A DNA stretch of 56,082 nt from a virus. Numbering within the stretch: position 1 is the first letter of the stretch; each line of letters begins with the position of its first letter. A program made the translations under genes and the position numbers. This document shows positions 1 through 8,720 of this stretch, piece by piece. The stretch spans positions 1-56,082 of IMG/VR virus record IMGVR_UViG_3300030419_000877; one strand, given 5' to 3'. Below the pieces are notes generated by a model. That model saw only the letters and a list, made by a program, of their open reading frames with translations, was not told where the DNA came from and searched no databases.

Positions 1-63
1 ACAGTCGCTAAACTAAAAGCTGCTTGGGACACAAGCACATTGGGTACATCCCCATACGCATGA
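1..63 (+). CDS. 3' end of an unidentified rightward gene
   Basis: Only the last 20 codons are present, entering in frame 1 and ending in TGA at 61-63 (C-terminus ...TSTLGTSPYA). The residues are too few for a family call. It lies just upstream of fibre genes, so a fibre or tail role is likely by position only. It does not fuse in frame with the truncated gene at the right edge. Confidence 0.5.
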   Translation, partial: TVAKLKAAWDTSTLGTSPYA

Positions 64-74
64 GGTAAATAAAT

Positions 75-599
75 ATGGCATTAACACAGGTTACAGGACG
101 AGGATTAGGTACTCAAACAACTTTAGCAGGTAACAATACCCTAGTATTGGATACTGATGGTATTATGACTAGACCTCTTCAACCTGCATTCTTAGTGCAA
201 CCTGCAAGTAGTTCTATGGACAATTTAGCTATTAACACAAGTCATACAATAGCCTATGGAACAGAAATATTTGACCAAAACGGAGATTTTTCATCTAATA
301 CTTTTACTGCTCCTGTTACTGGACGATACCAATTAAATGTCAATCTGTATATTTCACAAATAGACCATGATGTTACCTATTATCAACCACAAGTTAATAC
401 ATCAAATAGGACGTATTACTTTATAATAGGTACAAGTGGATATGATGCAGACGTAAATTATATGACTATAGGTTTTCATGTTCTTGCAGACATGGATGCA
501 AATGATACAGTAACAGTATCTTTTCCTACTCAAAATTCAGGAGCCGCACAAGTAGATTTAGGTACAGACTCTTACTTTTCTGGCTATCTAGTAGCCTAA
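75..599 (+). CDS. C1q/TNF-like virion protein (probable fibre tip)
   Basis: This 174-residue protein has a C-terminal jelly-roll signature of the C1q type: a segment FTAPVTGRYQLNVNLYIS near residues 76-94, followed by alternating hydrophobic strands and a final SGYLVA strand. Phages and bacteria use such trimeric domains at fibre ends to bind receptors. It has a GAGGT ribosome site before the ATG and sits in a run of fibre genes. The fold call rests on pattern only; the receptor is unknown. Confidence 0.6.
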   Translation: MALTQVTGRGLGTQTTLAGNNTLVLDTDGIMTRPLQPAFLVQPASSSMDNLAINTSHTIAYGTEIFDQNGDFSSNTFTAPVTGRYQLNVNLYISQIDHDVTYYQPQVNTSNRTYYFIIGTSGYDADVNYMTIGFHVLADMDANDTVTVSFPTQNSGAAQVDLGTDSYFSGYLVA

Positions 600-638
600 T
601 ATGCCAATGCGAAATAACATATCTTAAAGGAGATTAAA

Positions 639-905
639 ATGGCAAAACTTACACTAACAGTAGAAGTAGATGATACTCAACAGACTATTCTAAAGAATGA
701 TTTGTTGGACATTAACACATGGGTTCAAGAAGCAATGACAGGTAAAATTAATAACTGTTGGAAAAGGATGCAATCTGAGTGGACAACTAAGCTAATGAAC
801 GACAGTTCTTTTACTGACCCAATCCCATCTAATCAAGCTGACTTTGTAAAGTTGGTAGTAGCAAGAAGTGATTACAAAAATCGTGCAGACAGAGAGAAAA
901 AGTAA
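639..905 (+). CDS. Small conserved fibre-cluster protein, unknown function
   Basis: An 88-residue charged protein without signal or membrane segment, with a clear AAAGGAG site ahead of the ATG. It begins with a short beta-like stretch (KLTLTVEVDD) followed by predicted helices, and has a WVQEAM...WKRMQSEW pattern. It is directly followed by the next fibre gene with no gap. Position suggests a chaperone or small structural role, but I do not recognise the family. Confidence 0.6.
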   Translation: MAKLTLTVEVDDTQQTILKNDLLDINTWVQEAMTGKINNCWKRMQSEWTTKLMNDSSFTDPIPSNQADFVKLVVARSDYKNRADREKK

Positions 906-1370
906 ATGCCCTATATAGGAAAAGCACCCAACCAAGGAATACGAAGCAGGTTCGTGTACCAAGCGACAGCAGGACAGACAACCTTTAGTGGTTCTGACTC
1001 TAACGCACTTACGCTGACATACGCAGACGGTGAGTACGTAGACGTATATCAGAATGGTATTCTACTTAAACCTGCCACAGACTACACAGCTACATCAGGT
1101 ACAACAGTCGTTTTGACTACAGGTGCTTCAGCTAATGACGTTGTAGAGATATTAGCTTACGACACATTCAGCATAGCCAACAGCTACACCAAAACAGAAG
1201 CAGACGACAGATACCCTTTTTTAGGGAACAACTCAATTATAAGAACAAATGGTCAGACAGTCAGCACTGACATAGAAATCAGCAGTACAACTAACGGATT
1301 GTCAGCAGGTCCTGTGACCATCGGAAGTAGCTCAACCGTTACAGTTAGTGGATATTGGACAATACTATGA
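906..1370 (+). CDS. Tail fibre protein, paralog of the gene at 55142
   Basis: 154 residues. The N-terminal part has the YADGEYVDVYQNGILLKP pattern, a beta-rich module often found in phage fibre proteins. The C-terminus (RTNGQTVSTD...GPVTIGSSSTVTVSG) matches in order and spacing the C-terminus of the protein at 55142-55591 (RTNAQTLETS...GPLTIASGITLTVASG). The start directly abuts the previous stop codon, and the stop overlaps the next ATG. The matching partner on the far side of the window supports a duplicated fibre cassette. Confidence 0.65.
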   Translation: MPYIGKAPNQGIRSRFVYQATAGQTTFSGSDSNALTLTYADGEYVDVYQNGILLKPATDYTATSGTTVVLTTGASANDVVEILAYDTFSIANSYTKTEADDRYPFLGNNSIIRTNGQTVSTDIEISSTTNGLSAGPVTIGSSSTVTVSGYWTIL

Positions 1371-1756
1371 CATCAAAATTACAAGTAGACTCATTAGAAG
1401 GTAGAACAACAAAGGGTAGTATAGTTGTTATGGGGGAGTCTAATGGAAAGACTACCAATTTACAGCAGGGATTGGCTAAGTATTGGGGAGCAGGAGTTGC
1501 GGCAGGAACTTCTATAGAGGACTCTTTTAATATAGGCAGTTTGACAGATACTCAAGCAGGGGTTCAAAGATGGAACTATACTAATCCTATGAATAGCGAA
1601 GAATATTCAGCGTTTAACTCTTCCACAGCAGGAGGAGCTAATGCAGACACAATATGGAATGAAAAAACAACAACTTATCAAGATATAAATTTCCATGACG
1701 ATAGTTCGTATGCTGATAATAGGTCAAATGTAGGTGGATTTGGAGATTTAGCATAA
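1367..1756 (+). CDS. Fibre-cluster protein of the TTNLQQGLAK family
   Basis: The ATG at 1367 is preferred over an upstream TTG at 1355 because it forms an ATGA overlap with the previous stop. The 129-residue product starts MTSKLQVDSLEG and carries GESNGKTTNLQQGLAK, a motif shared with the proteins at 1756, 2238 and 55588; the truncated gene at 56016 shares their N-terminal style. A variable C-terminal half follows the motif and ends with GDLA. This looks like a conserved attachment part joined to an exchangeable tip; that role is inferred. Confidence 0.6.
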   Translation: MTSKLQVDSLEGRTTKGSIVVMGESNGKTTNLQQGLAKYWGAGVAAGTSIEDSFNIGSLTDTQAGVQRWNYTNPMNSEEYSAFNSSTAGGANADTIWNEKTTTYQDINFHDDSSYADNRSNVGGFGDLA

Positions 1757-2238
1757 TGGCAAGTAAAATAGAAGTAGATGAAATATTCAACGCAGGTGGA
1801 GACAATGACACAGGCATTGACCTTGCGACTAATGACCAGATATTGCTGAAGGTAGCCAATGCTACTCGCCTAACCATGAACGCTACAGGACAGACCACTA
1901 TCGTTGGAGAGGGTGGTACAACTACTACTAATATGCAACAAGGATTGGCTAAAGGATTTATATGTGTAGACGTATCAGCAGGAGCAGCTTTTTCTTCTGA
2001 CGATAGTTTTAATATAGGTTCAGTAACTGATAATGGCACAGGCAATTTTGGATTAGCATTTACAAATAATATGGCAACTATTAGATACAACTGCCCCGGA
2101 GGATGTTATACAGCTACTGGTCATACAGTTGGAGTAACAGCAGAAGCTACAACAGGAACTCAGATGCGACCATCAGACAACGGTGGTAGTGGCAGTGATG
2201 TAGATTCATACATGGCATTTATAGGGACTATGGCATAA
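1756..2238 (+). CDS. Fibre-cluster protein of the TTNLQQGLAK family
   Basis: 160 residues. After an N-terminal beta module (DQILLKVANATRLTMNATGQ, typical of phage fibre repeats) comes GEGGTTTTNMQQGLAK and then a variable C-terminal half. Start and stop overlap neighbouring genes by single bases (TAATG junctions), so the run is translationally coupled. It is the longest member of the family because of the extra N-terminal module, which the 55588 protein also carries in shorter form. Confidence 0.6.
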   Translation: MASKIEVDEIFNAGGDNDTGIDLATNDQILLKVANATRLTMNATGQTTIVGEGGTTTTNMQQGLAKGFICVDVSAGAAFSSDDSFNIGSVTDNGTGNFGLAFTNNMATIRYNCPGGCYTATGHTVGVTAEATTGTQMRPSDNGGSGSDVDSYMAFIGTMA

Positions 2239-2642
2239 TGGCATCAACACTTAAACTTAATACACTAACAGGAGCAAGTACAGCAGGATCAATCTCTGTG
2301 ACAGGCGAAGGGAATAGCACCACGACTAATCTGCAACAAGGGTTGGCTAAACAGTGGGCATTTTATAATCAAACAACACCTGCTGTTGGGGATAGTTTTA
2401 ACACGACATCAATTACCGATGCTTCTACAGGTCTTCAAACAATAAATTTTACTAATAGTATGAATAGTACAAATTTTGCTACATCTGGTGTTTCTGTAGA
2501 TATAGGGTCAGCAAACTTAGCCACAAGTGGGCGTGTGACTTTTGCTACAGGTAACTATCAATTAAACTCTCTTAACCTTGCAAACAATTCAAGAGTAGAC
2601 CCAGATGATGCATCATTTATAGCATTTGGAGATTTAGCATGA
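2238..2642 (+). CDS. Fibre-cluster protein of the TTNLQQGLAK family
   Basis: 134 residues with N-terminus MASTLKLNTLTGASTAGSI, the GEGNSTTTNLQQGLAK motif and a C-terminus ending GDLA. The truncated gene at the right edge (56016) has a near-identical N-terminus. The C-terminal half is close at DNA level to 55725-55800 (shared stretch around 2381-2400 and 55747-55766). Such a mosaic pattern fits recombination between fibre copies. Confidence 0.6.
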   Translation: MASTLKLNTLTGASTAGSISVTGEGNSTTTNLQQGLAKQWAFYNQTTPAVGDSFNTTSITDASTGLQTINFTNSMNSTNFATSGVSVDIGSANLATSGRVTFATGNYQLNSLNLANNSRVDPDDASFIAFGDLA

Positions 2643-3790
2643 GCAAAGCAGCAGAATTAGCAAACCTTATAGGCAACATCAACGCAGGTGGTGGTGGAGT
2701 AAACAGGAATGTCATCATCAATGGAAATATGAACGTGGCACAGAGACAGGTGTCAAGCACAGGATTGGGTGGTAGTGATGGGTACTTTACCTGTGACAGA
2801 TGGAGACACGTTTTTAATACATCAGGTAGGCTTACTTCAACACAAGATAGCTCTGCACCAAGTGGCTTTGCTAATAGTCTAAAATTTGCTTGTACTACTG
2901 CTGACACATCAATAGCCGCAGGTGAATATATGTTTCTTTCACAAAGAATAGAAGGTCAAAACGTACAAGCGTTTGCCAAAGGAACGTCAGACGCTAAACC
3001 TTTTGCTGTAAGTTTTTGGGTAAAAGGAAATGCAAGTGCTACTTATGTGTGTGAGTTATATGATTCAGATAATACAAGACAAATATCAAAAACATTCAAT
3101 GTAACAACAGATTGGACACGAATAGAATTAAGTTTTCCTGCTGATACTACAGGTGCATTGGATGATGATAATGCACGAAGTTTTGATTTAACAATATGGC
3201 TTCATGCAGGAACTACTTATACTTCTGGAACTCTTAATTCTTCTGCATGGGCATCTAACACAAATGCTAACAGAGCCGTAGGTATATCCTCATTTTTTGA
3301 CAGCACAGACAGAACTTTTTTTCTCACAGGCGTTCAGTTAGAAGTAGGGCAGAACCCAACAGAGTTTGAGCATGAGCCTTTTGCCGTTACTAGACATAAG
3401 TGCTTACGTTTTTATGAACACAACTACGAAGCAGGATATTACCCTGCTGATGGTGTAAATTATGCAAATACTGCTAGTCCCTTTTTGGGTAATTGTTATC
3501 ACGACAGTGGTGGAGGTGGTAAATATATATTAACCTATCATAAATTTGAAGTAGAAAAAAGAGCATCTCCAACTACGACAATGTATCGTGTAGCAGGTTT
3601 AGGTAATGGAAGCACTGCTAATAGATGGGATTGGTTTAATTACTCTGGAGGTTGGGACGAAACAGACGGTAACACAGAAGGTGGCGAAATTAGTTCTCAA
3701 CATCACGGAGCATTAGCAAGAGATACTGGAGCAGGGGTAGATGAAGCATTAAATATTGCAGGTGGTTGGGAAGCAGATGCAGAACTATAA
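2639..3790 (+). CDS. Tail fibre/receptor-binding protein with a CBM-like domain
   Basis: 383 residues. It opens with NRNVIINGNMNVAQRQ, a common opening of phage tail proteins, followed by a galactose-binding/CBM-like beta sandwich (about residues 55-235: SFWVKGNASATYVCELYDSD, FNVTTDWTRIELSF, FFLTGVQLEVG). The ending VGQNPTEFEHEPF is also typical of these proteins. The remaining 130 residues are Tyr/Gly-rich and likely form the tip. The start overlaps the previous gene by ATGA. The role in carbohydrate or cell-surface binding is inferred from the family. Confidence 0.7.
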   Translation: MSKAAELANLIGNINAGGGGVNRNVIINGNMNVAQRQVSSTGLGGSDGYFTCDRWRHVFNTSGRLTSTQDSSAPSGFANSLKFACTTADTSIAAGEYMFLSQRIEGQNVQAFAKGTSDAKPFAVSFWVKGNASATYVCELYDSDNTRQISKTFNVTTDWTRIELSFPADTTGALDDDNARSFDLTIWLHAGTTYTSGTLNSSAWASNTNANRAVGISSFFDSTDRTFFLTGVQLEVGQNPTEFEHEPFAVTRHKCLRFYEHNYEAGYYPADGVNYANTASPFLGNCYHDSGGGGKYILTYHKFEVEKRASPTTTMYRVAGLGNGSTANRWDWFNYSGGWDETDGNTEGGEISSQHHGALARDTGAGVDEALNIAGGWEADAEL

Positions 3791-3799
3791 AGGTACAAG

Positions 3800-3964
3800 A
3801 TGAATATATCAGAAGCACAATACACAACGTCAAAGAAAAATATAATCAGAATAGTAGAAGGCTCTAACACTAGATTTGTTCCTGTTGACCCTAGCAATAG
3901 ACACTACGCAGAAATACTCGCACAAGTAAAGGCAGGTACACTTACTATTAAAGACGCAGACTAA
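3800..3964 (+). CDS. Small conserved fibre-associated protein (54 aa)
   Basis: A 54-residue gene that ends in TAATG, sharing one base with the next start. The C-terminal pattern SNRHYAEILAQVKAGTLTIKDAD resembles short phage proteins that follow tail fibre genes, in which residues like N.HY.EI..WV..GN.I..AD recur. It has no membrane segment. It may be a fibre assembly partner; confidence in the role is low but the gene is well supported by coupling. Confidence 0.6.
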   Translation: MNISEAQYTTSKKNIIRIVEGSNTRFVPVDPSNRHYAEILAQVKAGTLTIKDAD

Positions 3965-4461
3965 TGTTTGACCCCATAACAATCTCAGCTAGTCTCAGCG
4001 TGGCTAGTGCGGCATTTTCCAATGTCAAGAGAATGTTCCAAGCAGGACGAGACTTGGAGAGTATGGCAGGGGACTTGTCACGGTGGATGGGAGCAGTCAG
4101 TGACATTGACAATGCTCACAAGTCAGCCAAGAACCCCACAATGTTTCGTAAGGTGTTTGGTGGGGGAACAGTAGAACAAGAAGCTATAGAAGCCTTTGCA
4201 GCAAAAAAGAAGTTACAGGAGCAAAGAGATGAACTAAAACAATTCCTAATGTTTACTCACGGAAGTAAATCATGGGACGAGTTGCTTCAAATGGAAGGGC
4301 AAATCCGTAAGAGAAGACAGAAGGAAGTGTACGATAAGCAACAATTTAGAGAAAAGGTCATAATGTATGTCGTACTTACAGTGGTTCTTGTTGTCGGTTT
4401 TGGTATTTTGGGTAGCTTTGTATACACACTTATGGGGTTTGACAGGGGTTGGTTCGGATAA
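3964..4461 (+). CDS. Membrane-anchored protein with one C-terminal TM segment
   Basis: 165 residues. A mostly helical, charged N-terminal part (FSNVKRMFQAGRDLESMAGD; KKKLQEQRDELKQFL) is followed by one strongly hydrophobic segment near residues 134-154 (VIMYVVLTVVLVVGFGILGS) and a short tail. This tail-anchored layout could serve in lysis or in the virion. The 3' 95 bases overlap the next gene in another frame, so the same DNA encodes two hydrophobic segments. Confidence 0.65.
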   Translation: MFDPITISASLSVASAAFSNVKRMFQAGRDLESMAGDLSRWMGAVSDIDNAHKSAKNPTMFRKVFGGGTVEQEAIEAFAAKKKLQEQRDELKQFLMFTHGSKSWDELLQMEGQIRKRRQKEVYDKQQFREKVIMYVVLTVVLVVGFGILGSFVYTLMGFDRGWFG

Positions 4462-4840
4462 CTGCGTAAGAAAAGAAGGTGGACAGTATACGTTTGAATA
4501 CTTATGTGCAGATAAATATGGTACAATACACTTAGCACAATCAGACAACATTAAGCAGTGCTTCACCTGTTTCCTAAAAAAGTTCAGTGATTGGACTTGG
4601 GAACAAGAGAAGCGACTAGGCATAAGAGAAGACCCCAAGTACATTACATGTCGTAGGTACAAGAGGAGAACAGCAAAGAACGGACAACAAGTCTGTTTAT
4701 ACAAAGGAGCAAACGATACATATACATTAGTGGTAGAAGGACAGTGCCCTGTAGAGTATCGTTGTAAGTATGATCCAGATGGTCAAGAACCCAATATAGA
4801 TAGTGTGTTAGATTCGCTTAACGATAGTTTTAAAAAGTAA
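4367..4840 (+). CDS. Exported Cys-containing protein overlapping the preceding TM gene
   Basis: 157 residues with an N-terminal hydrophobic stretch (LQWFLLSVLVFWVALYTHL, about residues 4-22) that looks like a signal or anchor. The mature part has scattered cysteines (about 33, 47, 65, 68, 89, 105, 119, 126), consistent with disulfides in the periplasm. There is no convincing lipobox. ATG 4367 is the only in-frame ATG. The 95-base overlap with the previous gene is spanin-like in layout, but no family match is recognised. Confidence 0.55.
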   Translation: MSYLQWFLLSVLVFWVALYTHLWGLTGVGSDNCVRKEGGQYTFEYLCADKYGTIHLAQSDNIKQCFTCFLKKFSDWTWEQEKRLGIREDPKYITCRRYKRRTAKNGQQVCLYKGANDTYTLVVEGQCPVEYRCKYDPDGQEPNIDSVLDSLNDSFKK

Positions 4841-4844
4841 CAGT

Positions 4845-5078
4845 ATGGAAATAGACCCAGTAATATTTTGGAATGTAATACTTACCCTTGTCATAGCTCC
4901 TGCTATATGGACATTTCGTAATGTAATGCTTGAAGTAAAACGAATAGACATACTACTCAATAGGACAAGAGAGGAATACGCATCAAGGTCTGAAGTAAAA
5001 GAAGAGATGCACGGAGTTATGGAAGCGTTACACAGACTAGAAGATAAACTAGACAGAGTATTGAGTAAGGATAAATAA
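4845..5078 (+). CDS. Small single-TM protein with a coiled coil
   Basis: 77 residues: one N-terminal membrane segment (PVIFWNVILTLVIAPAIWTF, residues 5-24) and a charged heptad-like C-terminus (VMEALHRLEDKLDRVL). The stop overlaps the next ATG by one base. The layout resembles inner-membrane spanins or small holin-like proteins. As the third membrane gene in a row, it supports a lysis or DNA-entry role for this group, without proof. Confidence 0.6.
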   Translation: MEIDPVIFWNVILTLVIAPAIWTFRNVMLEVKRIDILLNRTREEYASRSEVKEEMHGVMEALHRLEDKLDRVLSKDK

Positions 5079-7468
5079 TGGCGATACCAAAGCACTTAAC
5101 AGAAAAGAATATACAAAGATTTGCAGGATTTACACCTCAACAGGTGCAAAAGATGTTAGAGTCAAAAGGGATAAGTCCTAACAGTCCTGAAGCTGCTGAA
5201 TACATTGCATCTATGGCGAATAGGGCTGAAGAGATGCTTCAAGCTAGTATGGGGAAAGATAAGTGGCATCAAGGGCAAGGGTTTCAGATGGGCGGTCAAG
5301 TCGGTGGCTTTGACCCTCAGTCCCAGAAACTATTTGACGCTGCAGTTAAAAGAGTTTCTAGCAATCAGCCTCAAACACCTGAGGTACAGAGATACCTTGA
5401 CAACGTGATTGAAACTCGTGGCAGACCTACTATGGTATTCCCTCACACGGCTGACCCACTGCAAAACGCTATGCCTCAACAGGGGTATCAACAGGGAGGT
5501 TTAACTCCACCAACTACTTCACCTCCTCTCCCAACAGGCGATATTGGTATACCACCATTCGGCAACAGAAGAGATCCATTGCCAACACCACCTACCACTA
5601 TACAACCAATAGTAGCAGACGTTAAGTCTAAGCTAAATGAGGCACAAGCACAGCTATCAACAGAGCAAGGTAAAGTTTCAGCCCTACAGCAACAACTAGC
5701 ACAGACACCTATTGAAGACGAAGAGGCTAGAAACAAAATAATTAATCAGATTAACCAATCTGCACCTAAGATAACACAAGCAGAGGCAGCAGTTGCTAAC
5801 GCTTCTCAAGCATTTCAATCATCTGCCATACCTACCGCTGCAGAAGCGGTGGGTTCTACTGTTTCAGCACCTGCAGACATAATTACAAGACAACCTGTAG
5901 ATCAACTAACAGCAACTACAGGACAAACTATTGACCCAACAACAGGGCAATTAACAGGCACTGTGACAGCAGAGGGTACACAGGCACGAACAACTACTGC
6001 TGACGCTCCAACACCAATGGTCTCGACACAAGCAGGTGTAACAACTACCGCACAAGACGTACAAGCTTTCACTCCTCAAGAACGCTTTGGAACAATATCA
6101 CAAAACGCTGTTGTAAATGCACAGCAACAAGCTACAGAAGATCTTAACATTAGAGATGTTTTAGCTTCTCAGGGTACAGGACAACAAATAACATCTCCTG
6201 CTAAAAGAGCATTAAACCAAGGAGAACTTGTCTCAGGGGCAGCCAACGCAGAACAATCCGCACAATTCCTAGAAGGTATTGAGGCAGCCACAGGAGCACC
6301 GTCTTCTGCCGCCACAGTTCAAGGACAACTAACCAACCTTATGTCCCAGTTTGAGGGAGGAGAGCCTCCACCTTGGGCTGCAGGAGCTATGAGACAAGCT
6401 ACGGCAATCATGGCACAACGAGGGTTGGCGGCAAGTTCTATGGCAGGACAAGCTATTGTTCAAGCTGCGATGGAAAGTGCGTTACCAATAGCTTTACAGG
6501 ATGCTCAGACTGTAGCACGATTTGAAGAACAAAACCTTAGTAATAGACAACAACGTGCAATGCTTTCAGCCCAACAGAGAGCACAGTTTCTTGGCATGGA
6601 GTTTGACCAGACGTTTCAGGCACGAGTACAAAACGCATCTAAGATATCTGATATAGCCAACATGAACTTTTCTGCAGAACAGCAGATAGCTCTTGAGAAC
6701 GCACAACTTGCTCAGACAGTAGATTTAGCTAACCTAAGCAACCGCCAAGCCGTGACAATGGCTCAGGCTTCTGCCATAGCTCAAGCTGATATGGCTAATT
6801 TGAGTAATAGACAACAGGCAGCGGTTCAAAATGCACAGAACTTCTTACAGATGGACATGCGTAATCTTGACATATCACAACAGGCAGATATGTTTAAGAA
6901 CCAATCGGTAATACAAAGTCTCTTTACAGACGCTTCAGCACAAAATGCCGCATCACAGTTCAACGCAACAAGTGATAATCAGACCAATCAGTTCTTTGCT
7001 AACCTTAGAAATCAAGTACAGCAGTTTAACTCTGCTCAATCTAACGCTATGAACCAGTTTAATGCTAAGGAAGAGAACGCATTAGAGATCTTTCAAGAGC
7101 AAATAAACAATCAACGTGACCAGTTTAACGCTCAAAACCAACTTGTTATAGCACAGGCTAACGCACAGTGGCGACAGCAACTAGCTACAATAAACAACGC
7201 AGCCCTTAATGAAGCCAACAGGCAGAATGCACTACAGGCAAACAACCTTACACAAAAAGGTCTTGACGAATTGTGGCAAAAAGAGCGTGACCTAATGGCT
7301 TACGCATTTGCTTCTGCAGAAAGTGCAGCAGGTAGACGACAAGAACTTATAACATTAGATATGAAGGGGGAGATATCAGGGGATAACGCATTTGGTTCAG
7401 CTTTGGGTGGCTTTGCAAGTGCTGTGGTTGGTGGTATATTTAGTAACCCTGCATACTTTTTTGGATAG
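5078..7468 (+). CDS. Large Gln/Ala-rich virion protein, probable ejection-type
   Basis: 796 residues. N-terminal region with TPQQVQKML and a Gly/Pro-rich linker (about residues 130-175), then a helical coiled-coil stretch, then a long Gln/Asn/Ala-rich half with recurring LSNRQ units (near residues 486, 551, 575) and many FNA/QFN repeats. The C-terminus is glycine-rich and hydrophobic (LGGFASAVVGGIFSNPAYFFG region). Long helical proteins of this kind following the tail genes are usual for internal virion or ejection proteins of short-tailed phages. No enzymatic motif is seen. Confidence 0.6.
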   Translation: MAIPKHLTEKNIQRFAGFTPQQVQKMLESKGISPNSPEAAEYIASMANRAEEMLQASMGKDKWHQGQGFQMGGQVGGFDPQSQKLFDAAVKRVSSNQPQTPEVQRYLDNVIETRGRPTMVFPHTADPLQNAMPQQGYQQGGLTPPTTSPPLPTGDIGIPPFGNRRDPLPTPPTTIQPIVADVKSKLNEAQAQLSTEQGKVSALQQQLAQTPIEDEEARNKIINQINQSAPKITQAEAAVANASQAFQSSAIPTAAEAVGSTVSAPADIITRQPVDQLTATTGQTIDPTTGQLTGTVTAEGTQARTTTADAPTPMVSTQAGVTTTAQDVQAFTPQERFGTISQNAVVNAQQQATEDLNIRDVLASQGTGQQITSPAKRALNQGELVSGAANAEQSAQFLEGIEAATGAPSSAATVQGQLTNLMSQFEGGEPPPWAAGAMRQATAIMAQRGLAASSMAGQAIVQAAMESALPIALQDAQTVARFEEQNLSNRQQRAMLSAQQRAQFLGMEFDQTFQARVQNASKISDIANMNFSAEQQIALENAQLAQTVDLANLSNRQAVTMAQASAIAQADMANLSNRQQAAVQNAQNFLQMDMRNLDISQQADMFKNQSVIQSLFTDASAQNAASQFNATSDNQTNQFFANLRNQVQQFNSAQSNAMNQFNAKEENALEIFQEQINNQRDQFNAQNQLVIAQANAQWRQQLATINNAALNEANRQNALQANNLTQKGLDELWQKERDLMAYAFASAESAAGRRQELITLDMKGEISGDNAFGSALGGFASAVVGGIFSNPAYFFG

Positions 7469-7476
7469 GATAATAA

Positions 7477-8157
7477 ATGGTAAAATCTAATACTATGGAC
7501 GCATACAATAATGGTGGGGATGCCCTCGCTAATGCAGCAGTTAAATTTGGTAAAGAGGGCATGGCTATTAATACTCAAACAGGGGATGAGATTAGCTTCG
7601 CTGAATCTATTTCACCACCTAATAGAGGTGTGATGTCTCCACCATCTATTCCAAAAGCAAAAGGTACAGACAGTGAAGTGGTAAAAGAAAGAACACTTAA
7701 AAACATGTTTGGTGGTGTAGTAGAGTCGTTGGCTATGGAATTAAAAAGTAAAGTAAAAATAGATAGAAAGGATTTAGTTGAAGTCTACTTTGACGTTGGT
7801 ACTTCTGCTAGTGAGATATTAAAGAAAACAGGATTACCTGTTACATATTTTTACGCAGCAAACATGGGAAACACAGAAGTAGAAAATGGTGTGTTTTTAG
7901 TACCTAGAGAAACATACAGAGAGATGGCTGAAGAGGGATTGTTAGAGGAGCAACCTAAAAGATCCTCCTTTGGTGCTATTGGTTTAGATAAAGTTATAGA
8001 AGGTGATCCCTTACATATTAGAGGAGAACAATATGGAGTTCCAGAAGGTTTTTATTTAGATCACGGAGTTGAAGGAGCTGCACACCAACCAATATTAAGA
8101 GATGAAAAAACTGGAAAAAGTCATGGTTTATTTAAAAGGGAGAGTATAGGAGATTAA
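7477..8157 (+). CDS. Hypothetical virion-region protein
   Basis: 226 residues, soluble. Visible features are a central segment with KVKIDRKDLVEVYFDVGTSA, then YFYAANMGNTEVENGVFLVP, and a C-terminal GEQYGVPEGFYLDHGVEG pattern. It is placed between two large virion proteins with short gaps, so it is likely expressed late and may be a virion component. I do not recognise the family. Confidence 0.55.
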   Translation: MVKSNTMDAYNNGGDALANAAVKFGKEGMAINTQTGDEISFAESISPPNRGVMSPPSIPKAKGTDSEVVKERTLKNMFGGVVESLAMELKSKVKIDRKDLVEVYFDVGTSASEILKKTGLPVTYFYAANMGNTEVENGVFLVPRETYREMAEEGLLEEQPKRSSFGAIGLDKVIEGDPLHIRGEQYGVPEGFYLDHGVEGAAHQPILRDEKTGKSHGLFKRESIGD

Positions 8158-8159
8158 TT

Positions 8160-8720
8160 ATGGTAGAAGAAGTAACATTTGATGCTCCTATTCCGGGACA
8201 ATCACTCACAACAGAGCCAAAGGGCTATCCTTGGGAAAGACCTCCACAGATTGATGAACCAGAAGAAGCTATAAAGTTTTATATTAACAATATGTCCAAA
8301 CAAGAAGTTATGGACGATATATACACTGCATTAGACGAGGGGTTTCCTCTTGACTTGTTGGTTAAGTCCATACTTACAAATGGTGTTATGGAGGGTGTAC
8401 ACTCTATAGATTTAAGTTTGCTCATACATCCCCTGCTTGTTGAGTTTATTCACACTCAAGCAAAAGCAGCAGGAGTGAAAAAAATAGTGTTACGTGCAAA
8501 TAATCCAAGGGAAGAAATGGATAAGAAAGAAAAGCAGATGCTTGTGTCTCGTCTTCAGAGAGCTATTGATAAAGCGGAGAAAAAAGATGCAGGTACAGAT
8601 GTATTAGAAGAAACACAAACATTTTTAGAAGAAAACAGGGCAGAAGAACCTGTAGTTGAAGAAGAAGAGGCTGTGGTGGAGGAAAAGCCAATGGGTTTAA
8701 TGGCAAGGAGAGGTGAATAA
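8160..8720 (+). CDS. Conserved virion-region protein with an acidic tail
   Basis: 186 residues. The conserved-looking core is EEAIKFYINNMSKQEVMDDI through SLLIHPLLVEFIHTQAKAAG, all helical, followed by a highly acidic stretch (EEPVVEEEEAVVEEKP) and a GLMARRGE end. The GLMAR end and the placement recall a protein I have seen near ejection-type genes of marine phages; this is memory, not a search. Stop and next start share one base. Confidence 0.55.
   Translation: MVEEVTFDAPIPGQSLTTEPKGYPWERPPQIDEPEEAIKFYINNMSKQEVMDDIYTALDEGFPLDLLVKSILTNGVMEGVHSIDLSLLIHPLLVEFIHTQAKAAGVKKIVLRANNPREEMDKKEKQMLVSRLQRAIDKAEKKDAGTDVLEETQTFLEENRAEEPVVEEEEAVVEEKPMGLMARRGE

Noticed and set aside
1638-2090. Minus-strand open frames across the fibre genes (also 2617-2907, 52484-52999, 53357-53860)
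   Set aside because: They oppose well-supported rightward fibre genes and have no ribosome sites; they arise from Thr/Ser-rich codons.
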